Below are positions 7,091-8,603 of a DNA stretch of 8,603 nucleotides, one piece after another; position 1 is the first letter of the stretch; every line of letters begins with the position of its first letter. The notes under the pieces are model-generated. The model searched no databases. It saw only the letters and a program-made list of their open reading frames with translations, and was not told the DNA's origin. Position numbers and translations under genes: made by a program. Source of the DNA: Saprospiraceae bacterium (GTDB lineage Bacteria; Bacteroidota; Bacteroidia; Chitinophagales; Saprospiraceae). The DNA lies in the NCBI GenBank assembly GCA_014379065.1, contig JACMMM010000590.1:1-8603 (forward strand), given 5' to 3'.

Positions 7091-7109
7091 CCCGGAACAG
7101 CGTTCCGGG
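7091..7109. repeat. Short perfect hairpin CCCGGAAC/GTTCCGGG upstream of the lipoprotein gene
   Basis: An 8-bp perfect stem (7091-7098 with 7102-7109) closes a 3-base AGC loop, 21 bases before the ATG at 7131. It has no T-run behind it. Candidates are a REP-like intergenic palindrome, an operator, or a leader hairpin affecting translation. The sequence alone does not decide. Confidence 0.55.
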
Positions 7110-7130
7110 GTACAAAATTCAACCACAGGT

Positions 7131-7550
7131 ATGAAAACCTTCCGTAACTCTCTTAGTTCGCTGATGTTAGGGCTCTTACTCTTAGGCGCAGCCAGCACCT
7201 TACAGTCTTGTAGCAAATTCGACAAGGTTGGCCTCGACAATGCGACCAATCTTTCGACAATGCTTACCGACTTGATGGGAAAAGCCGCTACGAGCAAGTT
7301 CTCTGCAAACAGTGAGGCCATCAAAAAAGTGAGCGATGCGCTTGCCAATGCCGTGAAACACGCCGAAGGGGTAAAAAAGAACAAGGAAATCGCAGCTTCT
7401 TGGACGACCCTTCAAAGCGACCTCGTAACGCCTTTCCTCGCCCGTTGGAAGGACAAGGGAATGCTCGACAAAGACGTTGTTAAAGAAGCCACCGCTCAAG
7501 TGACCAAGAGCCTCGATGCCATTAGAAAGGCCGAGTTGGCTCGAAAGTAG
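7131..7550 (+). CDS. Small lipoprotein of unknown function
   Basis: The product has 139 residues. The signal peptide has an n-region MKTFRNS, a hydrophobic core at about 11-22, and a lipobox LQSC with the acylated cysteine at residue 27. Residue 28 is Ser and 29 Lys, so the protein is probably kept in the periplasm-facing envelope as a lipoprotein; which membrane is unclear. The mature part is about 112 residues, lacks further cysteines, and looks mainly alpha-helical (many Ala, Lys, Leu and Ser, with regions such as AIKKVSDALANAVKHA and VVKEATAQVTKSLDAI). I do not recognise a family. The gene stands between two heptad repeat arrays and 120 bases ahead of another small helical-protein gene on the same strand. 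Confidence 0.85.
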   Translation: MKTFRNSLSSLMLGLLLLGAASTLQSCSKFDKVGLDNATNLSTMLTDLMGKAATSKFSANSEAIKKVSDALANAVKHAEGVKKNKEIAASWTTLQSDLVTPFLARWKDKGMLDKDVVKEATAQVTKSLDAIRKAELARK

Positions 7551-7555
7551 TAGAA

Positions 7556-7663
7556 GATTAGTGGTAAGTGATTAGTGTTAAGCGTTAAGTGATCGCTTAC
7601 CACTTAACACTTAACACTAATCACTTAACACTTACCACTAATCACTGACCACTTAACACTAAT
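7556..7663. repeat. Inverted 7-bp repeat array (CACTTAA/CACTAAT units)
   Basis: From 7601 to 7663 there are nine uninterrupted heptads: CACTTAA twice, CACTAAT, CACTTAA, CACTTAC, CACTAAT, CACTGAC, CACTTAA, CACTAAT. From 7556 to 7591 the same units occur on the opposite strand (ATTAGTG, GTAAGTG, ATTAGTG, TTAAGCG, TTAAGTG). The left arm (36 bases) pairs with 7601-7643 (43 bases) with a single mismatch and one extra heptad bulged in the right arm, around a 9-base loop. It begins six bases after the lipoprotein stop and ends eight bases before the next ATG, so it fills the whole gap. It could terminate or stabilise the upstream transcript, or be a mobile or slippage-grown repeat. Confidence 0.88.
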
Positions 7664-7670
7664 ACAATCC

Positions 7671-8006
7671 ATGCCAGACAAACAAAAAAACATCGAAAAG
7701 GGCCTTGACAATCTTGACGATCAAATCGTTGGGTTGGTAGGCAAACACATCAAGCGCAACAAAGAGCGCTATGAAAAAGTGGCCAAAAAACTTCAAGCCG
7801 AACTCAAAAAAGATACGAAACGCTACGCCAAACTTTTGGCCGACGAAAAAATCGAGCCGGGCGATTTCGAGATGCTGGTGAAGGGCCGCTGGGCGCAACT
7901 AAAAATCGAACTTTTATCGGAAGCTACCATTTCCAAAAGCAAGTTTGAGGGGATTGCGGGCGATGTGCTGGCGCTTACGTTGGATACGGTGCTGGATGCT
8001 GTTTGA
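7671..8006 (+). CDS. Small charged, helical cytoplasmic protein of unknown function
   Basis: The product has 111 residues with no signal peptide and no membrane segment. The first 60 or so residues are very rich in Lys, Glu and Asp (for example HIKRNKERYEKVAKKLQAEL) and fit a long amphipathic helix or coiled coil. The second half (from about DEKIEPGDFEML) continues helical and ends LALTLDTVLDAV, a more hydrophobic helix that may mediate self-association. I do not recognise a family. It reads in the same direction as the lipoprotein gene, separated by the inverted heptad array, and is followed by a strong hairpin at 8018-8071. Composition and start (ATG after an ATACAATCC leader) are ordinary for the region. 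Confidence 0.75.
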   Translation: MPDKQKNIEKGLDNLDDQIVGLVGKHIKRNKERYEKVAKKLQAELKKDTKRYAKLLADEKIEPGDFEMLVKGRWAQLKIELLSEATISKSKFEGIAGDVLALTLDTVLDAV

Positions 8007-8017
8007 CAAATCTTCAT

Positions 8018-8071
8018 GGTTAAAACAGAAGCCACCTGATCGGATTCGATCAGGTGGCTTCTGTTTTAACC
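8018..8071. terminator. Strong bidirectional terminator hairpin between convergent genes
   Basis: A perfect 25-bp stem (8018-8042 with 8047-8071) closes a 4-base GATT loop. The outer part carries an AAAA run on the left and TTTT on the right, so it has A/T tracts in both directions. It lies 11 bases after the + strand stop at 8006 and 19 bases beyond the minus-strand stop at 8091-8093. This fits shared termination of the two convergent genes. Confidence 0.85.
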
Positions 8072-8090
8072 TGATCGTCGAAACCGACCC

Positions 8091-8453
8091 TCATTCTTGA
8101 ATTTCCAAATGCATCTTATGAAAAAACCGGTGCAACAAAGGCGACAAAATCAAACTAGATGCCACGAGAAACACCACCCCACTATAGAGTGCATACAGCC
8201 CAGCAAAAAGTTGAACTCCCGCCTGTTTTTCCAATGGCAACGCCTCAATATCCAAACCTGGCCCCATACCCGTCAGGATCATAGACGCATTGTAAAACGA
8301 CTCGATCCAGCCAATCCCTGCATAAACGCGATAACCGACCATTCCCAGAAAAAGTGAAATGCCAATAACCAGTGCTGCAAATGCAGCATAACGCAAGGCG
8401 CGGAGCACAAAATGACGACGCGGCAAAAGCGGTTCAGACTTGTGTTCAAACAT
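8091..8453 (-). CDS. Two-transmembrane potassium-channel-like membrane protein with atypical selectivity filter
   Basis: The product has 120 residues. A basic N-terminus (LLPRRHFVLRALR) precedes transmembrane helix 1 at about 21-44. A pore-helix-like stretch WIESFYNASMIL lies at 49-60, the turn TGMGPG at 61-66, helix 2 at about 78-106, and a short histidine- and charge-rich tail follows. The order helix, pore loop, helix is that of the Ion_trans_2/KcsA-type channel subunit, and N-A-S-M-I-L-T-G-M-G sits where canonical channels have the pore helix and TVGYGD. The tyrosine and aspartate of the filter are absent, so potassium selectivity is doubtful. It could be a degenerate channel or a fold relative with another role. 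From memory similar short proteins are common and are annotated as hypothetical or two-pore-domain channel family. No cytoplasmic regulatory domain is present. Confidence 0.8.
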   Translation of the reverse strand: MFEHKSEPLLPRRHFVLRALRYAAFAALVIGISLFLGMVGYRVYAGIGWIESFYNASMILTGMGPGLDIEALPLEKQAGVQLFAGLYALYSGVVFLVASSLILSPLLHRFFHKMHLEIQE

Positions 8454-8500
8454 AATATGCGAAGGGTATGTGAAGATTTTTGCAGCAATTTTTCATAAAA

Positions 8501-8539
8501 AGCGGCCCCCGAGATCCAAAAGAAATCCCGGGGGCCGCT
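8501..8539 (-). terminator. GC-rich terminator hairpin for the minus-strand gene at the right edge
   Basis: An 11-bp perfect stem (AGCGGCCCCCG at 8501-8511 with its complement at 8529-8539) encloses a 17-base loop. Read on the minus strand it is followed by TTTTATGAAAAA, the expected T-run side. It starts 28 bases beyond the TAA at 8568-8570 and precedes the channel-like gene, so it separates the two minus-strand genes. Confidence 0.75.
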
Positions 8540-8567
8540 GTATTCTAAAAGCCTTGGTTGCCCAACA

Positions 8568-8603
8568 TTACCGCACGACGGTCACGTCGCCCTTCAGGAG
8601 CAC
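8568..8603 (-). CDS. 3' end of a probable T9SS-sorted surface protein gene (truncated)
   Basis: Reading the minus strand from the window edge gives an open frame VLLKGDVTVVR followed by TAA at 8568-8570. Only eleven residues are visible. They resemble the last strand of the CHU_C sorting domain (compare KGNVTLLK at the end of the 3-3038 gene), and a terminator hairpin follows at a suitable distance. All eleven sense codons end in G or C, like the 5' part of the first gene. The identification is tentative because of the short length. Confidence 0.5.
   Translation of the reverse strand: MLLKGDVTVVR

Noticed and set aside
7556..7663. CRISPR array
   Set aside because: Units are 7 bp, contiguous and partly inverted, with no spacers and no cas genes.
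8097..8357. 86-residue + strand frame opposite the channel-like gene
   Set aside because: The minus-strand frame has coherent membrane helices and a pore motif; this one is polar and low-complexity with no motif.

Overview
The window comes from a member of the phylum Bacteroidota, probably a Saprospiraceae- or Chitinophagia-like bacterium. Four things point there. A complete C-terminal secretion domain of the gliding-motility/type IX (T9SS type B, CHU_C) kind ends the first gene, and a fragment of a similar domain lies at the right edge. The TonB-dependent receptor carries an N-terminal carboxypeptidase-regulatory-like domain. Two start sites are preceded by TAnnTTTG boxes, the Bacteroidota -7 promoter element. 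Start codons follow A-rich leaders with no clear Shine-Dalgarno sequence. The genus cannot be fixed from sequence reading alone.

Bases 3-3038 are the 3' part of a very large gene for a secreted, cell-surface multi-domain protein. It has Ig-like/SprB-like modules, two PKD-like domains and a T9SS sorting domain. Its third-codon-position GC falls sharply along the gene. Bases 3039-3308 are non-coding: a stop-adjacent hairpin, a nested inverted repeat built from four copies of GTAGCACC, and a TAnnTTTG promoter.

Bases 3309-6987 hold three + strand genes. They encode a small exported histidine-rich protein, a 752-residue TonB-dependent outer-membrane receptor, and a uridine-phosphorylase-family nucleoside phosphorylase. 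The first two look like a functional pair, and a role in metal uptake is an inference from histidine content and gene order. The phosphorylase follows by 37 bases but has its own promoter-like box.

Bases 6988-8006 hold a small lipoprotein gene and a small charged helical protein gene, separated and preceded by non-coding arrays of 7-bp repeats with a related unit (TYAACAC). The second array folds back on itself as a long inverted repeat whose arms differ by exactly one 7-bp unit. A 25-bp perfect hairpin at 8018-8071 separates these genes from a convergent minus-strand gene for a two-transmembrane, potassium-channel-like protein with a degenerate selectivity filter. At the right edge a minus-strand reading frame ends in a short tail resembling another T9SS sorting domain, followed by a GC-rich terminator hairpin. 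Surface proteins of the T9SS type thus seem to flank the region on both sides.

No rRNA, tRNA, CRISPR array or transposase gene was seen.
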